A stretch of DNA of 64,000 bases from Sphingobacteriales bacterium (GCA_025353765.1 JANXOD010000035.1:124001-188000); one strand, 5' to 3'. Positions 45,362-53,595 are shown, numbered from the stretch's first letter. The notes: a model not told the origin generated them from the letters alone. Program-made: numbers and translations.

Positions 45362-45805
45362 ATGCCTTATGATTTGAAATTTGACCCTATAATAGTTACA
45401 AAATATGAGGATCGAAAACTTCTTCCATCGGGTAAGAATTATACCATTAAAGAAAAATTAGAAATTATTGAAAATAGAATATCAGATGAAAAAGCAAGGG
45501 ATAAATCAATAGGTAATAGCTACCGTTTTGCAATGTTAAAGGAACGAGTGCCTACAGATGTTACTATGGGAATTGGAGGATTCAATGAGTATTTAATGTT
45601 TGAATATATTGAAGAAAATTTAATGATATTGGAGAATTTGAATAGTGGTAATGCAACCTTTATTTTCACTTTGAATAAGTTTGATAAAGAAAGGCCCTTA
45701 AACAAACAGACAGCTTCAAAAGATCCTTCTTTTTTAAAAAGAATAGTACATGATAATATAGAATCTTGGGGCACTCAATTGAGTCAATATTTTAAAAGTG
45801 TATAA
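45362..45805 (+). CDS. Hypothetical protein paired with the 44888 gene
   Basis: A 147-residue soluble, Lys/Glu-rich protein without recognised motifs. It begins with MPYDLKFDPIIVTKYEDRK, has a central hydrophobic beta segment (NEYLMFEYIEENLMILENL, TFIFTLNKF), and ends with amphipathic helices. Starting 3 bp after the previous stop, it is surely cotranscribed with it. Unknown function. Confidence 0.7.
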   Translation: MPYDLKFDPIIVTKYEDRKLLPSGKNYTIKEKLEIIENRISDEKARDKSIGNSYRFAMLKERVPTDVTMGIGGFNEYLMFEYIEENLMILENLNSGNATFIFTLNKFDKERPLNKQTASKDPSFLKRIVHDNIESWGTQLSQYFKSV

Positions 45806-46006
45806 ATTCAATATTTTTTATTCCTTCTCATACTAATTTATGCTAGAAATTTAATAATGTGATAATGACAACAACAGCCACAATTAAAAAATATAGTTAA
45901 ATTTTCGAATTATGACTAACGTCAAAAAAGCTACTTCAATTAAAAAATTAGAGGCAAATAATATATAAAGTGACATCATAAATAAGAACGTAGAAATTAA
46001 AGCTAA

Positions 46007-47812
46007 ATGAATTATACAGACAGAATTTTCCCAACAAATAAAGGGCTGACAACCTATCTTGATGAATTAATGGCCCAAAACTATCAAATACCAACTTTTC
46101 AAAGAGAAGTTGTATGGGAACCTGGAAATGTCAAAAAACTTTGGGACAGTATTTATAAGTTTTATCCTTTGGGGAGTATTCTTATTTGGAAAACTGACTT
46201 AAAACTTCAAAATCATAGAAAAATTGGCGGGCATCAAATTACTGATCCTAATTTTAACAGAACAGAATATCAATACATTTTAGACGGGCAACAAAGAACT
46301 ACATCATTACTTACTTCATTACATGGAGGAAGCATTGAGAGAAAACCGGACTTTAATCCATTATTATATGTTGATTTGACAATTCCTATTGATAACGATA
46401 CAGATGACGAAAGTTATCATAACCGTTTTTTATTTGGGAGTGAAATAGATGACAGAAACGGAGAAATCAGACAAAATATTGGAAAGAAAAAAAGATTTGA
46501 TGATGGATTAATTGTAAAACTAATTGACATTAAAAACAACTTTACAAAGGTGCAAGCAAATGTATTCAATAGTGAAGTTGTAAATAAAGACTTTAATCAT
46601 TTTATTCTTACAGAGCTTTCAAAGATTAAGGGCGTTCTTGACAATTATAGAATTTCATTTATAGAAGTAAAGGGTATCCAAGTTTCAGAAGTTTGCCAAA
46701 TTTTTGAGAGAATAAACCAAGCAGGAAAACCATTAGATATCTTTGACATTGTTGTCGCTAAAACATTTAAGCCATTAACACAAACATCAACAGAACAAGT
46801 TGATAACGGGTTTTACTTAAGGGATTTAATTGACGATTTCAGAAACCACAATAACAGCGAGTTTTTAAAAATTGGTGACTTGGACTACCTGCAAATTTTA
46901 GCAGTAATTATCAATCAAAATGTTCCTAATAGTGGGGTGGCAAATATTACAGATCGCTATTTAAATGAAATAAAAACAGAGCATATTTTGGCAGTATGGG
47001 ATGAATCAAAAAAAGCAATGTTAAAAACCTTTGACTTCTTTGAAAATCATCTTCATACTAAAACTCCTTATCTAATTCCATTCCGATATTTTTATTTTAC
47101 TATTACAACTTACTTTTATAAAAACAGTTCTCCAAATTATGACTTTCTTAAAAAGTACTTTTGGTTTAACAGTTTTCACAATGAAGATTTATTAAGCAAC
47201 ACAACTCAATTATTTCAGCATATCGAATTTTTAAATACAGAAAAGCAAAATCGAGCTTTACAATTTAATAGGTTTTTAATTGACAAGCAAAAACTTCGCT
47301 CTGCTACTTACAGTTCCAAAGGTCGAATGAGTAGAACTATCTTATCACTTTATGCAAGCGCACAACCTAAAGATTGGGATCATTGTGACAGAGAAGTTTT
47401 AGTACAAAACTTTTTCTTTACAAATGACAAACCAAATCTACATCACGTATTCCCAACAAATTCAGAGTACGTATTGAACAACCAACATAAAAACAGAGTT
47501 ACAAGTGATAGTTTAATGAATATTGCATATTTGACACAAACCACAAATCTTGATATTACTAACAGACCACCACTTGAGTACATTAAGGATTATGATAAGG
47601 CAGAATTTGAAGCAATTATGCCTTCTCATCTTTTGCCATTAGAAATTTTAGAATGGGCAAGGACTGGCCAAATGCCTGATAATGCATTAGATTTATTTAT
47701 TGAAAGTCGTGTAGATAATATTTTGGCTGACTTGAAAAGTAAACTTTCAGGGATAGTATTTGAAGAAATGGATACAATTGAAGTAAAAGAAACGATAATG
47801 ATAGAAGAATAG
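46007..47812 (+). CDS. DUF262/HNH protein (GmrSD-like)
   Basis: A 601-residue protein. The N-terminal DUF262 (ParB/sulfiredoxin-like) domain shows NYQIPTFQREVVW, FYPLGSILIW, and the hallmark DGQQR at residues 93-97. The C-terminal part contains an HNH/DUF1524-type core: HHVFPTN at 479-485, followed by SLMNIAYLTQTTNLDI and Asn/Arg residues in the spacing expected. Related GmrSD proteins are nucleotide-dependent restriction enzymes acting on modified phage DNA. Here both halves are in one chain. It lies in an AT-rich island with small unknown genes, supporting a defence role by inference. Confidence 0.86.
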   Translation: MNYTDRIFPTNKGLTTYLDELMAQNYQIPTFQREVVWEPGNVKKLWDSIYKFYPLGSILIWKTDLKLQNHRKIGGHQITDPNFNRTEYQYILDGQQRTTSLLTSLHGGSIERKPDFNPLLYVDLTIPIDNDTDDESYHNRFLFGSEIDDRNGEIRQNIGKKKRFDDGLIVKLIDIKNNFTKVQANVFNSEVVNKDFNHFILTELSKIKGVLDNYRISFIEVKGIQVSEVCQIFERINQAGKPLDIFDIVVAKTFKPLTQTSTEQVDNGFYLRDLIDDFRNHNNSEFLKIGDLDYLQILAVIINQNVPNSGVANITDRYLNEIKTEHILAVWDESKKAMLKTFDFFENHLHTKTPYLIPFRYFYFTITTYFYKNSSPNYDFLKKYFWFNSFHNEDLLSNTTQLFQHIEFLNTEKQNRALQFNRFLIDKQKLRSATYSSKGRMSRTILSLYASAQPKDWDHCDREVLVQNFFFTNDKPNLHHVFPTNSEYVLNNQHKNRVTSDSLMNIAYLTQTTNLDITNRPPLEYIKDYDKAEFEAIMPSHLLPLEILEWARTGQMPDNALDLFIESRVDNILADLKSKLSGIVFEEMDTIEVKETIMIEE

Positions 47813-47914
47813 ATTTCAATAAATTAATATTAGTATAGATGTTTTAAAGAATTCATATGCAATAATCTGAAAAATATTGATCAGAGTGCTATATATAAGT
47901 ATAAATAAATAATA

Positions 47915-48496
47915 ATGAAACGAAAAAACATAGACATATCAAGTAACTTTCGGAAATTTGAGCAGCTTGTAGTTGATAGAAAGAATACGACTCAAAAAGT
48001 AATTACACTTGATACTCAAAAACAAAATCGCAATGACATTAATTATTTTGAATCAAAAGTGAAGCATATAACTCTCGCAGACGAAATTTCATTAATAATT
48101 GAAGCTAAGGTTAGAAATCACAGTGATTTTAAATTTAAGTTGCGTTGCAAATCACTTACAGAAGAACCTTATTTTAGGTTTGACTCTGACGGAGTAGCTC
48201 ATCAAAATAAAGATCCAGAAATTCCATTGAGAGAGCAAATGGTAACAACACCTCACTTTAATTCTTTTGACAAAAACGGCAGATCTATTGCTTATAAAAC
48301 TGATAAACTTAAGGACGAAAGAGAAGCAAAAGCCTTGGAGGATATTAATTTATGCTTTGCCCATTTCTGTTTTGAAACAAATTTGCGCTATTTGATTGAA
48401 GACATCACTGAGATAGTTCCAACACCTTCAACTGAACTTTTTTTCGCTTCAACAAGTAATGAAGATATACTTTCAAATATTACCTTCATAAAATGA
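47915..48496 (+). CDS. Hypothetical protein, DUF6978-like
   Basis: A 193-residue soluble protein. The central pattern (FKFKLRCKSLTEEPYFRFDSDG, then AHQNKDPEIPLREQMVTTPHFNSF) recalls a small family in which a positively charged strand is followed by a conserved Asp-Ser-Asp-Gly and a His/Pro-rich segment; the DUF6978 name is from memory and uncertain. Its last codons overlap the start of the next gene by 4 bp (ATGA), so the two are translationally coupled. Perhaps one functional pair with the DUF1828-like protein. Confidence 0.65.
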   Translation: MKRKNIDISSNFRKFEQLVVDRKNTTQKVITLDTQKQNRNDINYFESKVKHITLADEISLIIEAKVRNHSDFKFKLRCKSLTEEPYFRFDSDGVAHQNKDPEIPLREQMVTTPHFNSFDKNGRSIAYKTDKLKDEREAKALEDINLCFAHFCFETNLRYLIEDITEIVPTPSTELFFASTSNEDILSNITFIK

Positions 48497-49305
48497 ATAT
48501 GACAGAAATATTTTACAATGTAAAAGAATCTTTTTGCTCTTTATGGTCTTTTAAAGTTCGTGGAAAAACATTAGAAATTATTACTCCATATTCGACCACA
48601 AACTTCAAATTTATTTCAGTCTTTGTTACCCAACAAAGAGACGAATTAATAGTTACGGACGGAGGTTGGTTGGCATGTGGTGAATATGAAATAAAGCCTG
48701 ATTTTGATGATGAAATATTTATGAAAATATTCAATCATTATGAAACATTTTATGAAATAAATAAATTAGATAATTCATCCAATACTTACTACTACAAGAC
48801 AACAAATAAAGTAGATCTCGTCCCAAATCTAGTCTACGATTTAACAAATTTTTTATCATCAATATTAAGCACATCACAAATTCAATTCCTTGACCAAAAG
48901 GAAAAAGAAGAGAAAGAGAATTTTGGGAAAATGGCTGACAGTTATTTGTCTAGTTTTATAAATAAGGATAATCTTAAATTTCGAAAAGAACTTGGTGATA
49001 GCTATAAGACAGTTCGTTTTAATGCAATAGTTTCAAAAGGTCCAAAAATTAATTTAGTTAAATATATAACAGGTTCAACACCTAACTATTTTTTAAGCAG
49101 CTTGACAAAGGCAACTGTTGATTTTGAAATAGCAAATCATTCTCCTTTCAATGACCATATTGATAATCGCGTTGCTTTGGTAAATGACATTGCATCAGGT
49201 TTTGATGAACGGAAACTTTATCGTTATCTTGAAACATTAGAAGAACATACCAAAAAGCCAAGTATAAAATGGTCTCAACGTGAAATGCTGACACTGGTAC
49301 TTTAA
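48493..49305 (+). CDS. DUF1828/DUF1829-like protein
   Basis: A 270-residue protein. Near the N-terminus ITPYSTTNFKFISVFVTQQRDELIVTDGG fits the DUF1828 pattern (a threonine-proline turn followed by a beta hairpin ending in ThrAspGlyGly). A Lys/Glu-rich coiled region around residues 130-150 (QKEKEEKENFGKMADSYLS) connects to a second domain (YKTVRFNAIVSKGPKINLVKYITG). Overlaps its upstream neighbour by 4 bp. DUF1828 genes are commonly found in accessory and phage-related regions, which agrees with the context, but the activity is unknown. Confidence 0.7.
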   Translation: MNMTEIFYNVKESFCSLWSFKVRGKTLEIITPYSTTNFKFISVFVTQQRDELIVTDGGWLACGEYEIKPDFDDEIFMKIFNHYETFYEINKLDNSSNTYYYKTTNKVDLVPNLVYDLTNFLSSILSTSQIQFLDQKEKEEKENFGKMADSYLSSFINKDNLKFRKELGDSYKTVRFNAIVSKGPKINLVKYITGSTPNYFLSSLTKATVDFEIANHSPFNDHIDNRVALVNDIASGFDERKLYRYLETLEEHTKKPSIKWSQREMLTLVL

Positions 49306-49486
49306 AAGAAGTCTAGGAACTAATTGGATACAAGTATGAAGTGCAAGAAAGGAAAGCAGAAGGCAACATACTTGTGCTAAACTGAAGAAGTAGAGTTGAA
49401 TATTACTTTTCCCTTTCTACATTTCACCCCTCATTTTATATATTTATTTTTCCTTGGTTATCATGCCAGTCATCAGTAAATAAATT

Positions 49487-49885
49487 ATGTTCAGTCTCCA
49501 GCAAATTCAAGCCGCACATGCCAAAGTAAAAAGCGGGGCAGATTTTCCGGCCTATGTGCAAGAGCTTATTCAATTAGGGCTCATCAGTTATGATACGTTT
49601 GTAAGCGATGGTCGTGCAGTTTATGTTGGAAAAGATAATTATTCTGTTCAGTCGGATGCGAAATACCCGGTACTTCTTATAGCCGAAAAAAGTGAACCAG
49701 AAAAGTTTAAAGCTTACTTAAAAATTCACCAGCAAGGGCAAACGGATTATCTTACTTTTTGTAAGCATTCGGCAGAAACAGGTGTGGAGAAATGGACAGT
49801 AGATTTGCTTGAAATGACTTGCACTTATTATGATAAAGCAGGGAGTATCATGCTGGTGGAGGAAATACCGGGACGGCGGTTATAA
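49487..49885 (+). CDS. DUF1398 family protein
   Basis: A 132-residue cytosolic protein of the YbcV/DUF1398 type: AHAKVKSGADFPAYVQELIQLGLISYDTFVSDGRAVY at the start (given here by its key features), then YLKIHQQGQTDYLTFCKHSAETGVEKW and DLLEMTCTYYDKAG. The family function is unknown. Its stop codon abuts a hairpin repeat. A second copy of its last 169 bp lies at 52639-52807, so this gene marks the left end of a duplicated segment. Confidence 0.88.
   Translation: MFSLQQIQAAHAKVKSGADFPAYVQELIQLGLISYDTFVSDGRAVYVGKDNYSVQSDAKYPVLLIAEKSEPEKFKAYLKIHQQGQTDYLTFCKHSAETGVEKWTVDLLEMTCTYYDKAGSIMLVEEIPGRRL
49702..49870. repeat. Left copy of a 169-bp direct repeat
   Basis: Positions 49702-49870, the 3' part of the DUF1398 gene, align without gaps to 52639-52807 with about 12 differences by hand count (about 93 % identical). 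The two copies bracket the lipoprotein/secreted-partner cassette. Confidence 0.92.
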
Positions 49886-49908
49886 AGGTCTGTGAGGACA
49901 CAGACCTT
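49885..49908. repeat. Hairpin repeat, copy 1
   Basis: Perfect 10-bp stem aaggtctgtg / cacagacctt with a 4-nt loop agga, directly at the DUF1398 stop. Same element at 52900 and 53596. Confidence 0.93.
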
Positions 49909-49933
49909 GGAGCGAAATGGAACTTTATATCTG

Positions 49934-50449
49934 CTAGTTTTTTATAGTCTTATCAATCATTAATAAGTAGGGCCGAAAATATATACGGTTTTCTATTGCA
50001 TCCAATTCTTCTCCTTCCCTATAGAAAAATACTGACATTATATTATCAGCAGGTCTATTATGTGCAGGGAAGCTCTTTAGTGTAGTATTTGCAATGTCCA
50101 ATAATACCGGAAAAATGAAGATAGCTTGTTTTCTATCCTTCATAAATAATCCATAGTTTATTGTTTCTAAGAATTTATACTTTGGATAAATTGTGTAAGC
50201 TATTGTATCATTTGCTGTGAGAGAAATAAGCTGCGCTTTTCCTTTTGTATCTTTCTTAACTACTGCTTTAAAAGCAAAAGCATAAACCATATTAGAGTCC
50301 TTTGTTGTATTTATAGGAATATTGTTAGAAAAGAAATCTTCAATCCGTTTTTGCTCCGTATAAACAGCATCCTGCTTTTTTTGTGCATATGCCATTTGTA
50401 TTCCCAATAAACATAAAAAAATGAAAATATTTTGCTTTAGATTGTTCAT
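49934..50449 (-). CDS. Hypothetical secreted protein
   Basis: A 171-residue exported protein (signal peptide ending MAYAQ near residue 22). The mature part has alternating charged and aromatic residues, including AFAFKAVVKKDTKGKAQL and a C-terminal RIYFRPYLLMIDKTIKN. I recognise no domain. It lies downstream of a fossil end of the lipoprotein family found at 51276, as the 221-residue gene lies downstream of the intact one, so both may be partner (possibly immunity or chaperone) proteins of that family. Confidence 0.7.
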   Translation of the reverse strand: MNNLKQNIFIFLCLLGIQMAYAQKKQDAVYTEQKRIEDFFSNNIPINTTKDSNMVYAFAFKAVVKKDTKGKAQLISLTANDTIAYTIYPKYKFLETINYGLFMKDRKQAIFIFPVLLDIANTTLKSFPAHNRPADNIMSVFFYREGEELDAIENRIYFRPYLLMIDKTIKN

Positions 50450-50471
50450 ATTATAAATTTATATTTTTTCT

Positions 50472-50580
50472 TTAATTACAAATTGGAGTGCCTGAATATT
50501 TAGTTATATAATTTCTGGAAATATCTCCTAATTCTTCTTTAGCCATTGTTCCACCCGGTTGGCAGGCCTCTGCAAACTAT
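50472..50580 (-). pseudogene. Fossil C-terminus of a paralogue of the 51276 lipoprotein
   Basis: In one minus-strand frame about 34 codons read FAEACQPGGTMAKEELGD, then ISRNYITKYSGTPICN and a stop. This matches the end of the lipoprotein at 51276-52517 (PGGTMTKDEVGDIYRNYVTKY). There is an in-frame stop directly before the fragment and no start, so the rest of the paralogue is gone. The fragment abuts the stop codon of the 221-residue gene, marking a recombination junction. Confidence 0.8.
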
Positions 50581-51246
50581 TTATTTCAATCGTGGTCTAT
50601 TTTGAATAGGAAGAATAACGTCATCTTTAAATGCTTGCTTAACTAATTCTGTCAGCTTAGTATACGTATTCACAAAACCCTTAAGAATTCCATATTCCGG
50701 ATTCGAGGGATAGCAGTTTTTTAAAAAAAATGAAGGGGCATATGTATTAATACCTTTTTTAGAGTTTTTAGTATATTCAAATATATATAAAGTACTATCG
50801 TCATATATTTGTTCTTCAACAGTATCAGTTCCCTGAATTACTGTGCAGCTTTGGGAAACTTTAAGATAATCCTCATTAGAGAATTTGAATGCTTCTGAAG
50901 ATGCAATTTCCTTTAAATAGATTTGTGCTTCTAAAGCTGTGAGTTTCTTTTGATTAATCTTGAACTCTGGCTTTTTCGCATACACGTCTAAATTTGCTAA
51001 TCTCATTAAATAGTAATCCCTTTTCTTTCTAATAATGCCATAAAATATATCATCTAAACTAATCCAGTTAGAAGTAGAATAAGTGATTAATGCATAATCA
51101 ATCTTATTTAATTTTATAAATTGTTCAATAGAATCAACTTGTGGAGTAAGAAATTTTCGTGTATCATTTTTTAGTTCTATCTGGGCATAGCTTCCTGTAC
51201 TTAAAAAGAATGTAGCTATAAATATTAATTTCTTTAAATGCCTCAT
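50581..51246 (-). CDS. Hypothetical secreted protein
   Basis: A 221-residue exported protein with signal peptide MRHLKKLIFIATFFLSTGSYAQ. The mature domain is mixed alpha/beta with two or three Cys (QSCTVIQGTD; FFLKNCYPS) that could form a disulphide in the periplasm. No family recognised. It starts 30 bp after the metallopeptidase-like lipoprotein stop, co-oriented, so the two are very probably one transcript; the secreted location matches that of the lipoprotein. Confidence 0.75.
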   Translation of the reverse strand: MRHLKKLIFIATFFLSTGSYAQIELKNDTRKFLTPQVDSIEQFIKLNKIDYALITYSTSNWISLDDIFYGIIRKKRDYYLMRLANLDVYAKKPEFKINQKKLTALEAQIYLKEIASSEAFKFSNEDYLKVSQSCTVIQGTDTVEEQIYDDSTLYIFEYTKNSKKGINTYAPSFFLKNCYPSNPEYGILKGFVNTYTKLTELVKQAFKDDVILPIQNRPRLK

Positions 51247-51275
51247 AATATAAATTAATTACAAACGGGTATACC

Positions 51276-52517
51276 TTAATATTTAGTTACATAATTGCGA
51301 TAAATATCCCCTACTTCATCTTTAGTCATGGTCCCTCCTGGATAGTCAAAATTAGTTGAATTAATATAGCTATTTGCATTTCTTAATCCAGTCCAAGCTA
51401 AAGCTGTGGCATCTTTTATAGGAATATTATACAGCCCGGAAAGAAAATTAGTCATGGGTTGTATATAATCAGTTGCCATTTTTTGATGTTCTATAGAAGA
51501 TAGTTTGTTGTTTTGTCCTGTATAAGCAAAATACGCATGGACTATTTCATGAACTATGGTAGCAGCTGTATTCTCCTTCGTACTAATTGATAAGGTATTT
51601 ATGCTTATGGTGATAGTGCCAGAAAAAATATTAGTTGTCGAAGTTGGATTTGCTTGAAATTTAGCGGCTATAGACTCACCATTACTATTATAAACTTCCG
51701 GCGCATCCACCACGTTAATTTGCACTTTGGTATTTTCATCCAACGCACTAATAATGTCGGATATTTTGCCGGCGATATTAGAATTTTTTAATGTGTTTAC
51801 TACCGCTTTCAAGCAAGGGTCTTGTACATTATTGGTTATATCTGCTGATGCCGTTGCTGGTTCTACTGGAGTAGGTGAACCACCACCACCTCCACCATGA
51901 GGTGGGTTAAAAGGAGCCTGAGGGCCACCAACAGGAGATGAAGGAAAATGAATGGCATGCTCATTGGGATCAAAAGGATGATTGTCTCCGGGGGCAGTAA
52001 CAATTACCACAGGCAATTCAATAGGATCTTCTCCGCCTCCAATAGGATCATCATCACCCGGAACTCTAGAGGAGGGCGCTCTCAGGATTCTAAACTTAGG
52101 GAAGTTATTAAATTTATGCATATCATAACGCCTGCTCTCCAGAAATCTACCACCATCTCTATAAACATTCAATAGCTTCTTATCTAATAAGTATTGTTTA
52201 ATAATCCCATAGTTTTTACCATTTTCAGCTAATACGTTTAACTCTATATAGCTTTGGGGAGAATTCGATAGTGGTACTCCAATTATGTCTTGCCCATCTA
52301 TATTTTTAACGATTTGGGCTTTGCTCCAATCGGGAGTATAGGTTTTCAGATCTACAGATCCGGGTGTAGTGGTTAATAACCTTTGGTTACTATACCAGTC
52401 TTTGGCCTGTTGTAGTAAATAAGGATTTGCAGAGGGCTCTACTTTGATAGGTGCATCTTTTCTGCATGAAATAGAACATACAATAAGTGCTGTTAATAGG
52501 TAGGGATAAATCTTCAT
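51276..52517 (-). CDS. Lipoprotein with HExxH metallopeptidase-like domain
   Basis: A 413-residue lipoprotein (signal MKIYPYLLTALIVCSISC, Cys18). A first domain (~30-145) is followed by a Pro/Gly/Asp-rich linker with a GGGGGG run (~150-215), then a C-terminal domain with His323-Glu324-x-x-His327 in TIVHEIVHAYFAYTG, a zinc-protease-like motif. The gene ends in a TAA where the fossil paralogue has TCA; the seven codons beyond it (GIPVCN in the same frame, then a stop) still resemble the paralogue, so the protein has been shortened by a point change. The linker-plus-variable-C-terminal-domain design recalls secreted toxins, but a wall or surface protease is equally possible. Confidence 0.8.
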   Translation of the reverse strand: MKIYPYLLTALIVCSISCRKDAPIKVEPSANPYLLQQAKDWYSNQRLLTTTPGSVDLKTYTPDWSKAQIVKNIDGQDIIGVPLSNSPQSYIELNVLAENGKNYGIIKQYLLDKKLLNVYRDGGRFLESRRYDMHKFNNFPKFRILRAPSSRVPGDDDPIGGGEDPIELPVVIVTAPGDNHPFDPNEHAIHFPSSPVGGPQAPFNPPHGGGGGGSPTPVEPATASADITNNVQDPCLKAVVNTLKNSNIAGKISDIISALDENTKVQINVVDAPEVYNSNGESIAAKFQANPTSTTNIFSGTITISINTLSISTKENTAATIVHEIVHAYFAYTGQNNKLSSIEHQKMATDYIQPMTNFLSGLYNIPIKDATALAWTGLRNANSYINSTNFDYPGGTMTKDEVGDIYRNYVTKY

Positions 52518-52637
52518 GTTAATTATAAGTAATGTTAGTTTCTATAAGTTTTTTAAGTAAACCTGCTTTAATTAATAATGTTTTTTGTTTAAGAAATTTA
52601 TTTCCTGGTTTGCGCACCGGTGAGGAAAACCCATACC

Positions 52638-52813
52638 GAAAGTTTAAGCAGTACTTAAAAATTCACCAGCAAGGACAAACGGATTATCTTACCTTTTGTA
52701 AGCATTCGGCAGAAACAGGCGTGGAGAAATGGACAGTAGATTTGCTGGAAATGACTTGCACTTATTATGATAAAGCAGGAAATATCATGCTGATGGAGGA
52801 GATACCGGCATAA
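52638..52813 (+). pseudogene. 5'-truncated duplicate of the DUF1398 gene
   Basis: The last ~57 codons of the 49487 gene are repeated here with few changes (YLKIHQQGQTDYLTFCKHSA onward), ending in a new stop. The open frame reaches back to an ATG at 52532, but those ~35 codons have no similarity to the DUF1398 N-terminus and look like chance coding. The fragment is therefore a partial gene copy left by segment duplication. Confidence 0.88.
52639..52807. repeat. Right copy of the 169-bp direct repeat
   Basis: Partner of 49702-49870 at a constant offset of 2937 bp, same orientation. Recombination between the two would delete the three-gene lipoprotein cassette. Confidence 0.92.
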
Positions 52814-52899
52814 TATGGAATTGTGAAAGAGTAGGTTAATTAAAGGGTTTGCTATTCGCATCGGGATGCCTCATTTTATTCGACATGACTACGGTTATA

Positions 52900-52923
52900 A
52901 AGATCTGTGGGGGCACAGACCTT
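52900..52923. repeat. Hairpin repeat, copy 2
   Basis: Stem aagatctgtg / cacagacctt (one G-T type mismatch) with loop gggg. The preceding bases acggttataa are shared with copy 1 (gcggttataa), showing that DUF1398 tail and hairpin were duplicated together. Confidence 0.88.
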
Positions 52924-52971
52924 GGGGGGAATAATTTAATATCGCTTTTATAATTCTTTATTAGATAAATT

Positions 52972-52990
52972 AAAGGGGCAAAATGCCCCA
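52972..52990 (-). terminator. Weak terminator after the GG-leader peptide gene
   Basis: On the minus strand a 6-bp GC-rich stem (tggggca / tgcccc type) is followed by TTTAATTTA, 38 bp after the peptide stop codon. The T run is imperfect. Confidence 0.55.
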
Positions 52991-53027
52991 TTAATGGTTT
53001 TTTAAAACCGATAGGCTTTATGCCGGC

Positions 53028-53231
53028 TTACCCTTGTACTACCCACAAACAGGTTGCTGCCCCGGATGCACAATAATTAGCAATATCGGCATTGATTGTT
53101 GATTGTGCAGGCTGGTTACTGCCTGTGTAAAACCATTGACCAGTACCTCCTGAGCAGGTGCAGGTATATTTTACATCATTTTTAAAGCCACCCATCAAAT
53201 TTTTCATTTCTGCTCTTGATAACTTTTTCAT
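53028..53231 (-). CDS. Double-glycine-leader peptide (bacteriocin/natural-product precursor)
   Basis: A 67-residue peptide with leader MKKLSRAEMKNLMGG: a short amphipathic stretch with the Leu-Ser-x-x-Glu-Met pattern and Gly14-Gly15 cleavage site, matching the GG-leader precursors known from Bacteroidota. The 52-residue core begins FKNDVKYTCTCSGG and contains four Cys (24, 26, 54 and 61), plus many Gly, Ser and Thr, suited to disulphides or other modification. No C39-peptidase exporter or modifying enzyme is within the window, so processing would be supplied from elsewhere. It lies in the repeat-rich accessory zone next to hairpin copies. Confidence 0.82.
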   Translation of the reverse strand: MKKLSRAEMKNLMGGFKNDVKYTCTCSGGTGQWFYTGSNQPAQSTINADIANYCASGAATCLWVVQG

Positions 53232-53305
53232 TTTTTTTAAATTTTAATTGTTTTTTGCTGCAAGGCTGCCTGTTGCAACGGATTAATTATTATTCTTTAG
53301 CAACC

Positions 53306-53331
53306 GGTTAATTGCTGCGAAGCAATTAACC
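53306..53331. repeat. 11-bp perfect hairpin with GNRA-type loop upstream of the GG-leader gene
   Basis: Arms ggttaattgct and agcaattaacc are fully complementary, loop gcga on the plus strand. It lies 75 bp before the start of the minus-strand precursor gene, where it could act as an operator or as an RNA element in the leader. Confidence 0.7.
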
Positions 53332-53595
53332 AAAGTAGTTTTGTTTGTAAATATTTCTTTTTATCCAGGTACAGTTTGCTTCTAGATATAAGTAACACCA
53401 ATAGATCATCTTTTGTGTTCAACTTGAAAATATAATGAAACCATCATGAGCAGGGCATGAGAGGAACTGTTCTAATTTGATAGTATTTATGGCGTCCCTG
53501 ATTAGCACTAAAAGTTTACGCATTCAGAATCTCTGCTTAAAAATAAGATTTTGAATATATACGATACCCTTGGTGAGTATACCAACTGCGGTAAA

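Noticed and set aside
45912-45968. 18-codon ATG frame upstream of the DUF262 gene
   Set aside because: Too short, Lys-rich by AT composition, no promoter or conservation visible.
52532-52637. Coding start for the second DUF1398 copy
   Set aside because: The ~35 codons before the homologous part have no similarity to the intact gene; the copy is treated as a truncated pseudogene.
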